Counted from the first letter of the stretch, positions 16,471 to 24,818 are shown. The stretch is DNA of 43,692 nt from Gemmatimonadaceae bacterium (GCA_025450035.1 JANWIF010000068.1:1-43692); one strand, 5' to 3'. Notes: a model not told the origin generated them from the sequence alone. Numbers and translations: made by a program.

Positions 16471-18876
16471 ATGATCGACATGCCAATCATGACACAACCG
16501 TCCAATGCAGGCGGTTCGCATCGCGCGGGGCTCGGTGCGGCCTGCCTGCGCAATGTCGCGCTCCTACTATCCGCGATGATTGCGCCCCGGCTGGCGGCGC
16601 AGGCGGCGTCGACCAAGCCACTCAGCGTTGCCGATGCGATGGCCACTCGCACCATAGCGTACTTCGCGCCGATTTCCCTGTCGCCGGATGGTCAGTGGGT
16701 TGCGTACACCGTTACGAATCCGAAAAAGATCCGCACGCATACTGATGCCGCGATCCAGTTCCTGCCCACCGGCACGCCCATCCCCTCCGAAGGATCCGAG
16801 TTATGGATCACCAACACCCACACTGGCGAGTCGCGCGATCTCACGGGGCCGAGCGGCGCGAGTTGGGATGGCGTATGGTCGCCCGACGGGCGGCAGTTGG
16901 CGTTCTACTCGGATCGTGGCGGTCGAGCGCAAGTGTGGATCTGGGATCGCGAGACCGGGAAGAGTCGCCGGGTTTCGCCGCTCATCGCGCATCCGTTCTT
17001 CCCGTTCGAAGCGATGCAGTGGACGCCGGACGGGCGTCAGCTCCTCGTCAAGCTCCTACCCGAGGGCGTTCCACTCGAGACGACGCCGGATACCGTGGCG
17101 CGGGCAGCTTCCACCGCGCCTAACGACAGCGTCGTGACCGTAGTCGTGTACAGCGCCAACACGGGGAAGAACGACTCGTCGAGCGCTCCCGCGTTCGTTA
17201 GTCAGCGAATAACCGCCGATCTCGCGCTGATGTCCGTGGCCGACGGGCGGGTGCGTCGACTCGTGCGCCGCAGTCCCGTCATGCGTGCCTGGATCTCGCC
17301 GACGGGAAGAGACATTGCATTCACCATTTCCCTCAGGATGGTGACGACCCCTGAGATCACGAATCTGTACGACGTGGGAGTGGTCGATGTGGCGACCGGA
17401 CGCACGCGCATTGTCGCGAAGAGCGTACTCCACTATTGGGGACCTCCGGTGAGTTGGTCGCCGGACGGGACGCGTCTTGCATTCACCACCAAGCGCCACT
17501 ATTTCCAGCTGTTCGACAACCCCGGTCGACCGCTGCCGGCTGGCGATTGCTTCGTCGTGGATCTGGCAACGGACTCGGTGCGCAACGTGTCGCCGGGTAC
17601 ACACGCGGACTTGAGTAGTGAGTTTCACCCGCCCGTCTGGGACTCCGCCGGCACGACGCTGTACACAGTAGGCGGTGACACCCTGTGGCGGCTCGATGCA
17701 CGCCGTGGTGGGCTCACCGCGGTAGCTTCGATAGCGGGCCGGAAGCTGATAGCCGTGCTCTCGCCAACTCCAGAGGCGCGACCGTGGCTTCCCGAAGATG
17801 GTGATCACGTACTTGTCCGCACACTCGATGCGACCAGTCTCCGCGCGGGTGTTGCGCGCATCGACCTCCGCACCGGTGCAGACACCCTGTTGTTCGAGGA
17901 CGACGAGGCGTTGCCCGGAGAAGGTCGCGTGACGTTCGGCGTGGACGCCGCGCAAAAGGTCCTGGTGTATCAGCGCCAAGACGCGTCTCACCCTCAAGAT
18001 CTGTGGGTGGCAGGTCCCGACTTTAGTGACCGCCACCGGCTCACCCACATCAATCCGCAGCTCGACGCCTATACGTTTGGCCGCAGTCAGCTGGTTCGTT
18101 GGCGCAGCGACGACGGAGACTCGCTACGCGGGGCCCTGCTGCTTCCGGCGAACTATCGTCCCGGAACGCGGTATCCGTTGATCGTATGGGTTTACGGCGG
18201 CGAGCAGTGGTCGATGTTCGCGAACAACTTCGGTGTGATTCCGATCGACCTCGACTACATGCAGCTGCTCGCCACGCGTGGATTCGCCGTGCTCGTGCCC
18301 GACGCTCCGCAGCACATTGGGACGCCCATGCTCGATCTAGCAAAGACGGTACTTCCAGGCGTGAACAAGGTGATCGATCTCGGAATCGCGGATCCGGAAC
18401 GCCTTGGTATCATGGGGCAGAGCTACGGCTGCGCGTCCACTCTCATGATCATCGTGCAGACCACTCGCTTCAAGGCCGCCGTGTGCGCATCGGGGACGTC
18501 GAGCGTCATCAGCATGGCCGGGTTGCTAGGAGGTGAAGGCAGCACCTGGGCCAACATCGGTCAAGGAAAAATGGGCGGCACGGTGTGGCAGCACCGGGAG
18601 AGATACATCGAGAACTCTCCGTACTTCTACCTCGACCGGGTCACGACGCCTGTACTCATCGTCCAGGGCACGTCCGATCGAGCGTCGCCGCCATTTCAAT
18701 CCGACGCCACATTCGAAGCGCTTCGACAGCTCGGGAAACGCGTAGTGTACTTACGATACGATGGCGAAGGTCACGGACCGATGCTCTACTCCGCGGCGAA
18801 CCGGGCTCACTACCTCAACCGAGTGGTTCGATGGTTCGACGAATATCTTAGCGAGAAGAAGGTTTTGGCGCCCTGA
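16471..18876 (+). CDS. S9 family peptidase, probable AtxE2-like lasso peptide isopeptidase
   Basis: Protein of 801 residues with a probable signal peptide (hydrophobic stretch about 24-44, VALLLSAMIAPRLAAQA). An N-terminal beta-propeller follows (repeated SPDGxxxA/F motifs such as SPDGQWVAYTV, SPDGRQLAFYSD, SPDGTRLAFTT), then a C-terminal alpha/beta hydrolase. The triad is clear: Ser651 in GIMGQSYGCAS, Asp736 in VQGTSDRASPP and His768 in YDGEGHGPM. This is the prolyl oligopeptidase-like fold of AtxE2 lasso isopeptidases, which open the macrolactam ring. The start lies one base after the receptor stop, so the two are co-translated. The lasso assignment rests on this operon and the convergent lasso cluster; by sequence alone it could be a general S9 dipeptidyl peptidase. 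Confidence 0.85.
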   Translation: MIDMPIMTQPSNAGGSHRAGLGAACLRNVALLLSAMIAPRLAAQAASTKPLSVADAMATRTIAYFAPISLSPDGQWVAYTVTNPKKIRTHTDAAIQFLPTGTPIPSEGSELWITNTHTGESRDLTGPSGASWDGVWSPDGRQLAFYSDRGGRAQVWIWDRETGKSRRVSPLIAHPFFPFEAMQWTPDGRQLLVKLLPEGVPLETTPDTVARAASTAPNDSVVTVVVYSANTGKNDSSSAPAFVSQRITADLALMSVADGRVRRLVRRSPVMRAWISPTGRDIAFTISLRMVTTPEITNLYDVGVVDVATGRTRIVAKSVLHYWGPPVSWSPDGTRLAFTTKRHYFQLFDNPGRPLPAGDCFVVDLATDSVRNVSPGTHADLSSEFHPPVWDSAGTTLYTVGGDTLWRLDARRGGLTAVASIAGRKLIAVLSPTPEARPWLPEDGDHVLVRTLDATSLRAGVARIDLRTGADTLLFEDDEALPGEGRVTFGVDAAQKVLVYQRQDASHPQDLWVAGPDFSDRHRLTHINPQLDAYTFGRSQLVRWRSDDGDSLRGALLLPANYRPGTRYPLIVWVYGGEQWSMFANNFGVIPIDLDYMQLLATRGFAVLVPDAPQHIGTPMLDLAKTVLPGVNKVIDLGIADPERLGIMGQSYGCASTLMIIVQTTRFKAAVCASGTSSVISMAGLLGGEGSTWANIGQGKMGGTVWQHRERYIENSPYFYLDRVTTPVLIVQGTSDRASPPFQSDATFEALRQLGKRVVYLRYDGEGHGPMLYSAANRAHYLNRVVRWFDEYLSEKKVLAP

Positions 18877-18948
18877 TTGAATCACTGGTGAATAGATCCT
18901 ATGAGAAGCCTTCAGTTGAGAAGGCCTTCAGTCTGATCTCCACCGACA

Positions 18949-18978
18949 AGTGCCGACCGGGTTTCCGCGGTCGGCACT
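18949..18978. terminator. Hairpin terminator between isopeptidase and lasso precursor operon
   Basis: Perfect 11-bp stem AGTGCCGACCG (18949-18959) / CGGTCGGCACT (18968-18978) with an 8-base loop, located between convergent operons. No clear T-run follows on either strand, so it may act with Rho or as a bidirectional stem protecting transcript ends. Confidence 0.65.
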
Positions 18979-19057
18979 CATCAATCAGTTCACTCGCAGG
19001 TGCAGTGGCCCACGACCGACGTCATTCTGAGTCGCGGGCGTCACGGCGGCGTCTCGG

Positions 19058-19207
19058 CTATAGACCGAATCCGAGATCGCCGGGCCCGTTCTGCAGCCCC
19101 ATCCCTGACGGCTCGAACGGAATCACCGTCTTCAGTCGCGTTGCCGTCACGACATCGCCGCGCTCGGATAATACCGGCGCCTCGTAGTTCCTTCTGTCCG
19201 CGTTCAT
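19058..19207 (-). CDS. Lasso peptide precursor A1
   Basis: 49-residue precursor. The leader (residues 1-24) carries the recognition motif bound by B1: Tyr8, Pro11, Leu13, Gly17 and Thr23 (Y-EA-P-V-L-SER-G-...-T). Thr23 at the -2 position predicts cleavage after Arg24, giving a 25-residue core. Core residues 1-9 are LKTVIPFEP, with Glu8 positioned for an 8-residue macrolactam from Leu1. The tail ends GDLGFGL. An excellent AAGGAGG five bases before the ATG decides the start; an in-frame ATG at 19246 would add 13 residues running through this site. It is the last gene of the lasso operon, about 100 bases after A2. Start, length and motif spacing exactly match A2. Confidence 0.9.
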   Translation of the reverse strand: MNADRRNYEAPVLSERGDVVTATRLKTVIPFEPSGMGLQNGPGDLGFGL

Positions 19208-19306
19208 CTTATCCTCCTTGGTGAGTGCGAAAACGAAAACCTTCATTCTTCGAGCGGTGCACCGTCTGGCCGACGGACAATCAGGACTTGCCTTGGTCTT
19301 CGCGCC

Positions 19307-19456
19307 CTACAGGCCGAATCCTACCTCGCCCGCGGAATCCCGCGGCAGAATTGTTGCCGGCTCGAACTGGCCGGTGTCCTTCGCACGCGTCGCTGCCACC
19401 GCATCTCCCTTGGCTTCCAGCGACGGCGACTCATAGGCCTTCCGAATTGAGCGCAT
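19307..19456 (-). CDS. Lasso peptide precursor A2
   Basis: 49-residue precursor in the same register as A1: Tyr8, Pro11, Leu13, Gly17 and Thr23 (Y-ES-P-S-L-EAK-G-...-T), with predicted cleavage after Arg24. The 25-residue core begins AKDTGQFEP, so Glu8 would close an 8-residue ring with Ala1, and ends GEVGFGL. Only Lys2, Phe7-Glu8-Pro9 and the terminal Gly-Phe-Gly-Leu region are clearly shared with the A1 core; the rest has diverged. AGGAG six bases upstream supports the ATG. The first 26 bases overlap the 3' end of the cyclase gene in another frame, so A2 is translationally linked to C. Confidence 0.9.
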   Translation of the reverse strand: MRSIRKAYESPSLEAKGDAVAATRAKDTGQFEPATILPRDSAGEVGFGL

Positions 19457-21353
19457 TGGTTGCTCCTGTGGATTGGGATTGAGAGTTGACTGCCTGACTC
19501 CGGGCGGCCGAGTGCTCGACCGCCGATCCCTGATTCGTCCACCGGCCAGACCGTACTCGAAGCCAATACTCGAGCGCGAGAGCGTTCAGTACCGCCCCAC
19601 GCTCGAACTGCCCATCCAACTGCGTCGCGCTGCGCAGGGCCACTCGCAGCTGCGAGATATCAATGCAGCCCATGTCCGCCAGCATGGAGCGCGTCAACAA
19701 CGGTTCAAAACGCGCGCTCTCGTGCAGCAGCGACCAGGCGATACGGCCGTCAAATGCTCCCTTCCAACGTCTGGTTCGGACAATCTCCGGCAAACAGCCG
19801 CGCATGGCTTCGCGCAACACCCATTTGCGGGCGTTTGGGCGACGGCACATGTCCGGCGGAAGTCGCAGCGCAAACTCGACGAGTGGCCGATGACAAAAGG
19901 GGTAACGCATCTCGACTGCGTCGGCGACCAGTCCATGGTCGATCGCCAGCGCGATGGCGCCCGTGGAAAACGCCACCTCGTGAGCATACTGTCGGCCGCG
20001 TTGCCCGCCGTAGCTCTGGGCAACCGCCGACCGAGCGCTCAATGCCAGCCGCTCGTGGTGCCCCGCTGCAATCCACGATGGCACGCGCGCACCGCGCGCT
20101 AGCCTCGTACGCGCCGGCGCGGGAACCAACGGAAGCAGCGCATTGAGATACGCGAGCTCCCAGAACGAAACCCGGCCCAATGCCGCCCAACGCAGCATCT
20201 CGCTCACCGCGCGGCGGGATTCTCCTTTCGCAATCCAATCGGCGAAGAAGAACATGTTGCCCACCAGGTAGTGATCGGATCCGATGCCGGAGAGCAGCAC
20301 GCGAGCGTTGGACTCGCGGAGGATTCTCAACGTGGCGATGTCACGCGCCGCGAGAAGGGAGCGTACGGAGGGAGTGTCGGTGGTGGACGCAGATGGGCTC
20401 GTAGCCTGCAACAGCAGATAGTCAATGAGGACTTCGTTGCGAACATCGAACGTCTTCACGACGCTGTCCGAATACACCCGCTCGTCCGAGCCCGCACCCA
20501 CCGAATCCGCGTACGTGATCGTCCCCGCTATTCCCGCCGCGACCTTCCCCTCCCGCTTGAGCGTCTCCGCGATACACACGATCGAGGACGAATCGAGCCC
20601 CCCCGACAACTCCGACCACGTACGGCCGTCATCGGTTAGGCACACGCGAACCGCCTGCGTCAGCAGCCCACGGAACTCCTCGATCGCGGCCTGCTCGTCA
20701 TTCACCGGCCCGCTCTCGAATTCTGTGGGACGCCAGTACGTGCGGAACTCGATGGCGCCAGCGTGTGTGAGCGCCATCGATGCCGGCGGGACCGCAGTTA
20801 CGCCCGCGTACGGGGTGCGATGGGGATCGGGCACCACGCCGGCCGCAAACTCGACCAGATAGTCCTCGTCATAGCGATCGTGATCGGCCAGCGCCTCGGC
20901 TCGCGATGAAAACACCACGACATCGCCCCACCGCCTGACGTAGAGCGTTCGCACACCGAACGCATCCCGCGCGGCCAGCACCGTACCCGACTGCGTGTCG
21001 GCGATGACGAACGAGAAGTCGCCGATGAGATCGCGAATGGCCCGAGCGCCGAGACGCCGGTAGTGCCGAAGCACGAGATCGAGATCGCCAAGAGTTTCGC
21101 CTGTGCGCCGATACCGCCGCGCGAGCTCGTCGCGATTCTCCAGACGCACCAAACCAACCGCGATCAGCGATCCGCAGCTCGCCACCTCGGGCCAATCCGA
21201 ACCATCGTTACGGACGCGAAGGATCGACACACCACCCGACTCACTCCACGTCGATTCCATCCCCCGTCGCACGCAGTAGCGCTCGAGCCCCACGCTCGAT
21301 TGGGGGCTCACGCGCTCACCGCGAGCATGGATAAGGCAGGCGTAGAAGTTCAC
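19431..21353 (-). CDS. Lasso peptide macrocyclase C (asparagine synthetase-like)
   Basis: Protein of 640 residues that adenylates the Glu8 side chain of the core and forms the isopeptide bond to the core N-terminus. The N-terminal glutaminase-like domain (about 1-200: YACLIHARGE, LIGDFSFVIADTQSGTVLAARD, FGVRTLYVRR) lacks the catalytic Cys at position 2, as is normal for lasso cyclases. The synthetase domain holds the PP-loop ELSGGLDSSSIVCIAE (SGGLDSS about 250-256) and the later GIGSDHYLVG motif, and ends in the family RRWKGAFDG / YWLRVRSGRW region. I chose GTG at 21353 because it overlaps the B2 stop as GTGA and starts at the NFYAC strand. The 3' end overlaps precursor A2. Confidence 0.93.
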   Translation of the reverse strand: MNFYACLIHARGERVSPQSSVGLERYCVRRGMESTWSESGGVSILRVRNDGSDWPEVASCGSLIAVGLVRLENRDELARRYRRTGETLGDLDLVLRHYRRLGARAIRDLIGDFSFVIADTQSGTVLAARDAFGVRTLYVRRWGDVVVFSSRAEALADHDRYDEDYLVEFAAGVVPDPHRTPYAGVTAVPPASMALTHAGAIEFRTYWRPTEFESGPVNDEQAAIEEFRGLLTQAVRVCLTDDGRTWSELSGGLDSSSIVCIAETLKREGKVAAGIAGTITYADSVGAGSDERVYSDSVVKTFDVRNEVLIDYLLLQATSPSASTTDTPSVRSLLAARDIATLRILRESNARVLLSGIGSDHYLVGNMFFFADWIAKGESRRAVSEMLRWAALGRVSFWELAYLNALLPLVPAPARTRLARGARVPSWIAAGHHERLALSARSAVAQSYGGQRGRQYAHEVAFSTGAIALAIDHGLVADAVEMRYPFCHRPLVEFALRLPPDMCRRPNARKWVLREAMRGCLPEIVRTRRWKGAFDGRIAWSLLHESARFEPLLTRSMLADMGCIDISQLRVALRSATQLDGQFERGAVLNALALEYWLRVRSGRWTNQGSAVEHSAARSQAVNSQSQSTGATNALNSEGL

Positions 21354-21790
21354 GGGAGCACGTCCGGTAGCGGTGCAAAGAACGCCACGTGCTCCTCTAT
21401 GTCGTTCAGCGGACGGCCGAGATATTCGACCCACGCGTGCGCCCCGAACGGGTACGCCTGCACGCCGAGGCGCAATCGCACCGTGGCTCCCGCCAACCGC
21501 AGCAGCACGTAGAGTGTGAGCGACTGCTCGAGACAGAGCGCGCGCCCGGGGAACAGCGCGGCAGCCATGGCGACCGAACGCTCGATGGCTTCGACGGTGC
21601 TCGGCCCCACGCCGCGATCCGTTCGAGCACACCGCTCGACCCAGCGTACGAGCCTAACCGTGCGTCCGAACTTGAGCGCGATCAAGGATGCGCGAACGGC
21701 CACGAGGACTGCAAGGCACCGCCAAACACCGGGCACGCGTACCGGCGCGCGCGCGGGCGCATTCTCAGTCACAGCACGCTCAACGCCCAT
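21350..21790 (-). CDS. Lasso peptide B2 leader peptidase (transglutaminase-like)
   Basis: Protein of 146 residues in the Transglut_core3/lasso B2 family, which removes the leader from the precursor. The Cys-His-Asp triad is visible as Cys86 in GRALCLEQSLTLYVLLRLAG, His118 in PFGAHAWVEYLGRPLND and Asp130 at the end of that block. The preceding WVERC and VEAIERSVAMAAALFPGR stretches are typical. I chose the ATG at 21790 (GGGGGC about six bases upstream). It overlaps the transporter end by 11 bases and gives the normal length; an in-frame ATG at 21838 would lie inside the transporter gene. It works with the separate RRE protein B1. Confidence 0.92.
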   Translation of the reverse strand: MGVERAVTENAPARAPVRVPGVWRCLAVLVAVRASLIALKFGRTVRLVRWVERCARTDRGVGPSTVEAIERSVAMAAALFPGRALCLEQSLTLYVLLRLAGATVRLRLGVQAYPFGAHAWVEYLGRPLNDIEEHVAFFAPLPDVLP

Positions 21791-23615
21791 TTTCGCCCCC
21801 TGCTGCGCCGAAGGCAGCGCGCAACACCGGCGCCTCACTCCGCCCGCGACTTCGCGACCGCTCCCCCCGCCACTGCCGCTCGTACAACCGCCGATACACC
21901 CCCCGCCGCGCCATCAATGCCTCGTGCGACCCACGCTCCACGATCCGCCCACCCTCGAGCACCACGATCTGATCCGCGCTCCGAATCGTCGACAACCGAT
22001 GCGCGATCACGAACGTGGTCCGACCCCGCCGCAACAGCTCGAGTCCTTCCTGCACGGCGGCCTCGCTCTCAGCATCCAGACTCGATGTCGCCTCGTCCAA
22101 CACCAGGATCCGCGGCGACGCCAGCAACGCCCGCGCGATGGCCACCCGCTGCCGCTGACCGCCGGACAACCGCACGCCCCGCTCGCCAATCACGGTATCG
22201 TATCCGTTAGGCAGGCGCTCTATGAATTCATCGCACTGGGCGAGCGCGGCCACGGCCCGCACGTCGGCAGTCGTCGCGTCGCCCCGCGCATAACGGATGG
22301 CTTCGGCTATGGTGCCGTCGAACAACACGGCATCCTGCAGCACCACGCCCACGTGCGCGCGATACTCGGTTCGCTTGAGACCGGCGAGATCTCGCCCGTC
22401 GATCAACACCCGCCCGCGCGTGGGACGGTCGAAAGCGAGCAGCAGCCGGCACAACGTGCTCTTCCCGGCCCCGCTCGCCCCCACCAGCGCGACGGTCGAT
22501 GCGGGCACGGCGTACAGATCGATGCCGCGCAGCACGAACCGGCCAGCCGCGTAGGCGTAGCTCACGTCCTCGAGCTCCACGGCGCCCACCACACGCGGCA
22601 CGGACGCGAGCTCGCGATCCTCGTCATCCTCGGTGGGTACCACGCGCAGCTCGCGAATCCGCGCCATTCCGGCCGCGGCCTTCCCCAGCTCGCCGCTCAT
22701 CGCAGCGGCCTGCACGAGCGGTGCGGCCAACAGCCCCACGAGATACGCGAACATCGCGAGATCGCCCAACGTCATCGCGCCGGCGGCAATGGCCTGCGCG
22801 CCGGCCACGAGCAGCAGCACGCCGGCGAAGCCGGTTGCCATGGTGGTGCCGGCGGTGAGCCGCGCTACCCGCCGCACGCCCGCCGCCGCGGCGTCGAACA
22901 ACGCCCGCGACCGGCGCGCGAACTCGGCCGTCTCCCATCGCTCGGCGCCGCACCCCTTCACCACGCGAATGCCGGCCAGCGATTCGGCCAACCGCGCGCT
23001 CATCCCCGCGTGCCGCCGGCTCACGTCCCGGAACGCCGCCGAGAGGCCGCCATACGACCGCGCCAGTCCGATGCCTAACGCAGAAGAGGCGAGGATGATG
23101 GCCACGGTGAGCGGCCAGCTCACCCACGCCATCACGCCCAACGCCGCCGCGGCGGTCACCACGCCCCCGGCGAGCGGCACGATTCCCGACGCAATCACGA
23201 TCCGTACCTGCTCGGTATCGCTCATCACCCGCGACAGCAGCGCGCCGGACCGCTCGGCGTCGAAGAACGACACCGGCAGCCGCATCACGTGCGCGTGCAG
23301 CTCCTCGCGCAGCACGGTCACGATGCGCTGGGCCCCCACACCAGTCACCTGCGCCAACCTCGACGCGGCGAGCCCCTCGATCACAATCGCCGCAACCGCG
23401 CCCGCAGCCAGCGGTACCAGCCTCGCGCGTCGATGGGCGCCGATCACATCGTCGATCACCAACTTGGCGGCCACGGGCAACGCCAGCGCGGCCACGCGGT
23501 TCGCGAGCATGAGCGCCATGCCCATGCCTAACAACCGGCGCTCCTTCCACACCGCCGCGCGCGCCTCGCGCCACGCTTCGCGCCGCGCCACCGACACCGC
23601 GATCACGGCTCGCAT
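21780..23615 (-). CDS. Lasso peptide ABC exporter D (membrane + ATPase half-transporter)
   Basis: Half-transporter of 611 residues. The N-terminal ABC_membrane domain (about 30-320) has six hydrophobic segments and the motifs LPVSFFDAERSGALLSRVMS and RWETAEFARRSRALFD. The C-terminal ATPase has Walker A LVGASGAGKSTLCRLLLAF, Q-loop VVLQDAVLFDGT, signature VRLSGGQRQRVAIARALLAS, Walker B ILVLDEATSSLD and the switch AHRLSTIRSADQ. It would export the mature lasso peptide and give self-immunity, as McjD does. It overlaps B1 by 13 bases and B2 by 11. There is no C39 peptidase domain, which fits leader removal by the separate B2. Confidence 0.93.
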   Translation of the reverse strand: MRAVIAVSVARREAWREARAAVWKERRLLGMGMALMLANRVAALALPVAAKLVIDDVIGAHRRARLVPLAAGAVAAIVIEGLAASRLAQVTGVGAQRIVTVLREELHAHVMRLPVSFFDAERSGALLSRVMSDTEQVRIVIASGIVPLAGGVVTAAAALGVMAWVSWPLTVAIILASSALGIGLARSYGGLSAAFRDVSRRHAGMSARLAESLAGIRVVKGCGAERWETAEFARRSRALFDAAAAGVRRVARLTAGTTMATGFAGVLLLVAGAQAIAAGAMTLGDLAMFAYLVGLLAAPLVQAAAMSGELGKAAAGMARIRELRVVPTEDDEDRELASVPRVVGAVELEDVSYAYAAGRFVLRGIDLYAVPASTVALVGASGAGKSTLCRLLLAFDRPTRGRVLIDGRDLAGLKRTEYRAHVGVVLQDAVLFDGTIAEAIRYARGDATTADVRAVAALAQCDEFIERLPNGYDTVIGERGVRLSGGQRQRVAIARALLASPRILVLDEATSSLDAESEAAVQEGLELLRRGRTTFVIAHRLSTIRSADQIVVLEGGRIVERGSHEALMARRGVYRRLYERQWRGERSRSRGRSEAPVLRAAFGAAGGENGR

Positions 23616-23923
23616 TGCACCAGGGACTCCGACAGCAGCCGCCGTATCAGCGCCGCGGCGTCCTCCGCGGCCCGCTCGGGTGACACGTCGTACTCGGCGC
23701 GCAGGCGCTCCACGATGCCGGCGAACGGCACGCCCTCACACACCAGACTCCAGATGCGGCTCCCCACCTCGTTGAGCGCGTAGTACCGCCCGCGCTCCAC
23801 GTCCAGCAGCACGGTCTCCTCCCCCTGCGTGGCCGCCAGCACGTGGCACGGCGGCACCAACCGGGCGCTCGTTCCGGACGCAACGTTTCCGCCACCCCGC
23901 TGTTGGTCTGGCTGCTGGTGCAT
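23603..23923 (-). CDS. Lasso peptide B1 protein (RiPP recognition element, PqqD-like)
   Basis: Protein of about 106 residues with a PqqD/RRE winged-helix fold that binds the leader motif and delivers precursors to B2. Diagnostic motifs are ETVLLDVERGRYYALNEVGS and RIWSLVCEG, followed by the helical ERLRAEYDVSPERAAEDAAA and LIRRLLSESLVQ. I chose the ATG at 23923; an extra in-frame ATG at 23983 is possible and would add 20 residues without homology. It overlaps the transporter by 13 bases. The RRE is a separate gene from the peptidase (split B), unlike the fused McjB of most proteobacterial clusters. Confidence 0.9.
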   Translation of the reverse strand: MHQQPDQQRGGGNVASGTSARLVPPCHVLAATQGEETVLLDVERGRYYALNEVGSRIWSLVCEGVPFAGIVERLRAEYDVSPERAAEDAAALIRRLLSESLVQCEP

Positions 23924-24020
23924 GGCGCCCCCCCGCGTCGTTACGGCGACAGGGTGCACCGAACACGCGACGGCGAACAGCATCCCCACGCGCCGACTGC
24001 TTACTCGGCGCGCCGCTTTG

Positions 24021-24818
24021 TTACTCCACGCGCCGATTGGCGTGGGAGTGCAGCAGGTAGTCGACGAACTGCTCGCGCACCGCCAGAAACCCGCCGTGGT
24101 TACGAAGCGCACTGGGCGAACACCCGCAATAGCGCGACAGCAGGTTCGCCAACGCAGCGCTCGACGCGAATCCGAGCGCGGCCGCCACCTGCTTCGGGCT
24201 TTGCTCGAGCACGTCCAGCCGCCACGCGGCGCGCAACGCGGCGCACCAGAAGATCACGCGGGACGCGGGCGGGAAACCGGCGCGCTCCAACCGGCTCTCG
24301 ATGGTCCGCGATCCGACGCCCAGCAGCGACGCGGCGCGCGTCACCGCGAGTCGGGGTCCGCCGTGTTCGGCGCACAGCACCATGAACGCGCCTAACGGGC
24401 GGGGGACCGCCGGCGCGACGGCCTCGAGGATCGGCAGCGCCGCGCCCGGTTCGCTCCGCCCATCGAGCGCCGCCCGCGCCATCGCCGCCAGATCGTCCAC
24501 GCCGCGCAGCACCACCTGCACGGGCGCTCCCGAACCGGCCAGCGCCAGCACGTCGCGAGCGCCAGAGTCTGTGAGCGGCGCCCACGCCAACACCGGAGGG
24601 GCCGACGCGCGCCCCGCGAGCTCGGCGAGCACGGACGCCACGCTGGCACCCACCCGGTCGCGCAGCTCGCTCACCACCACCCGCACGCCGCCGGCCGCGA
24701 CCAGCGCGCGCAACGACTCGGCGCGGTCGCACACGCGCACCGTTGCCACCGCGGCCAGTACAGGCTCGATGGTCAGGCGATCGTGCCCGGTCGCGATCAG
24801 GGCGACGATCGGCGCCAC
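24021..24818 (-). CDS. HTH (AraC-type) transcriptional regulator with a receiver-like N-terminus
   Basis: Protein of 265 residues starting with GTG. The first 110 residues look like a degenerate response-regulator fold: alternating hydrophobic strands such as PIVALIATG, VRVVVSELRD and PPVLAWAPL, but no clear phospho-acceptor pattern. The C-terminal third is an AraC-type double helix-turn-helix: RLAVTRAASLLGVGSRTIES, then SPKQVAAALGFASSAALANL and SRYCGCSPSALRNHGG. It is the first gene of the minus-strand lasso operon, 97 bases before B1, and is divergent from a solute-binding lipoprotein gene, so it probably controls the lasso genes. A second protein of the same architecture lies at 28340-29179. 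Confidence 0.8.
   Translation of the reverse strand: MAPIVALIATGHDRLTIEPVLAAVATVRVCDRAESLRALVAAGGVRVVVSELRDRVGASVASVLAELAGRASAPPVLAWAPLTDSGARDVLALAGSGAPVQVVLRGVDDLAAMARAALDGRSEPGAALPILEAVAPAVPRPLGAFMVLCAEHGGPRLAVTRAASLLGVGSRTIESRLERAGFPPASRVIFWCAALRAAWRLDVLEQSPKQVAAALGFASSAALANLLSRYCGCSPSALRNHGGFLAVREQFVDYLLHSHANRRVE

Noticed and set aside
18888-19187. Plus-strand frame starting MNRSYEKPSVEKAF that could look like a small peptide with a Y-xx-P start
   Set aside because: It lacks the Leu/Gly/Thr spacing of a lasso leader, has no good ribosome binding site, and runs through the terminator hairpin and antisense to precursor A1.
19208-19246. Thirteen-residue longer form of precursor A1
   Set aside because: The extension reads through the near-perfect ribosome binding site of the ATG at 19207, and A2 has exactly the shorter 49-residue form.
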